From assembly GCA_030039815.1 (NCBI GenBank), contig JASHUW010000453.1, positions 1-6,605 on the forward strand: a stretch of 6,605 nucleotides of DNA, in the 5' to 3' direction. Positions 6,201 through 6,605 of the stretch are shown here, piece after piece. Each line of letters starts with the position of its first letter. The stretch's first letter is position 1. The notes under the pieces were generated by a model, which saw only the letters and a list, made by a program, of their open reading frames with translations, searched no databases and was not told the DNA's origin. A program made the position numbers and the translations under genes. This stretch comes from Alphaproteobacteria bacterium. GTDB lineage: Bacteria > Pseudomonadota > Alphaproteobacteria > ATCC43930 > CGMCC-115725.

Positions 6201-6605
6201 GTGGCCCCTGCAGCGCAGTCCGCTCAGAGCGACGACGATATTGGCCTCCTTGCCGAGGAGGTCACCAAGCTTTCGGACACGATCCGCGCCTGCGATCGAT
6301 TGTGTCTGTTAAGCGCCCGGACAGTGTTTCGAGCGGGCCGCGCGCTCGACGGAGCCGGGGCGGCGCCGGGTGCACCTCCTCCGCCAGGTTCTCCAAAGCT
6401 GCCCAGTCCGCTTAGTTTCATCCCGACCATAACTCGGGAACTCGATAACGCCGCCGATCATTACAAAGGCTATGGGGGGCGACTCCCGGAGTTTCTCCAT
6501 CACGTCTACCACCCGCCGACGGGCACCAGCGCGCCTTCGGTAGGGTGGTATCCGACAACCTCGGCAGCTTGCATAACCGCTCTGCAGGCGCTGACGCCGG
6601 TCATT
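6201..6605 (+). CDS. Unrecognised protein, 3'-truncated by the window edge
   Basis: A GTG codon with a strong Shine-Dalgarno opens a frame with no stop for 135 codons to the window end. I do not recognise the product. Residues 1-12 are polar and alanine-rich. Residues 13-50 alternate hydrophobic and charged residues as in one or two amphipathic helices, with C31 and C35. Residues 56-70 are proline-rich and probably a flexible linker. From about 71 a folded part seems to start, with ITRELDNAADHYKGYGGRLP at 77-96 and a VGWYPTTSAACITALQAL stretch at 114-131. That last stretch recalls alpha/alpha-toroid repeats, but this is a loose impression. No signal peptide or membrane helix is visible. It uses codons rare in the neighbours (TTA at 6309, ATA at 6429 and 6573), and 6241-6600 is 231 of 360 G+C (64%), a little below the genes to the left. 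It could be an acquired gene; confidence that it is coding is moderate to good. Confidence 0.65.
   Translation, partial: MAPAAQSAQSDDDIGLLAEEVTKLSDTIRACDRLCLLSARTVFRAGRALDGAGAAPGAPPPPGSPKLPSPLSFIPTITRELDNAADHYKGYGGRLPEFLHHVYHPPTGTSAPSVGWYPTTSAACITALQALTPVI

Noticed and set aside
6224..6512. Short minus-strand open frames at the right edge
   Set aside because: They lack good ribosome sites and lie opposite a longer frame with a strong one.

Overview
The window is gene-dense, high-GC bacterial DNA. The base composition, the transporter subfamilies, and the exported GlcG-like and SnoaL-like proteins suggest an alphaproteobacterium, possibly Sphingomonadales. That placement is inference; there is no rRNA or other marker gene here. 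Six genes are complete and one is cut at each edge. I saw no tRNA, rRNA, CRISPR array or insertion sequence.

Layout. Positions 1-845 (+) hold the C-terminal two thirds of a concentrative nucleoside transporter (CNT/NupC family). Positions 955-2322 (+) hold a complete major facilitator of the metabolite:H+ symporter type. It converges, with a 4-bp gap, on a four-gene operon on the minus strand (4907 down to 2327). In transcription order the operon encodes a small SnoaL/NTF2-like protein, an exported GlcG/HbpS-like protein, and two tandem paralogous double-hotdog thioesterase-like proteins. The junctions are an ATGA overlap, a 3-nt gap and a 14-nt gap, so co-transcription is very likely. A 74-bp divergent intergenic region separates this operon from a zinc-dependent medium-chain alcohol dehydrogenase (4982-6079, +). 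After a lower-GC spacer, a GTG-initiated reading frame with a strong Shine-Dalgarno (6201 onward, +) runs off the right edge. I do not recognise its product.

How the genes may work together is inference. A proton symporter for a small organic acid or osmolyte, an NAD-type alcohol dehydrogenase, two acyl-thioesterase-like enzymes, and small SnoaL and GlcG proteins would suit uptake and oxidation of a small organic compound through CoA thioesters. No enzyme here fixes the substrate. The CNT gene looks like an ordinary neighbour. The most notable points are the tandem thioesterase duplication in an unusual operon, a stem-loop laid exactly over the two convergent stop codons, a pair of direct repeats three helical turns apart in the divergent promoter region, and the unrecognised gene at the right edge.
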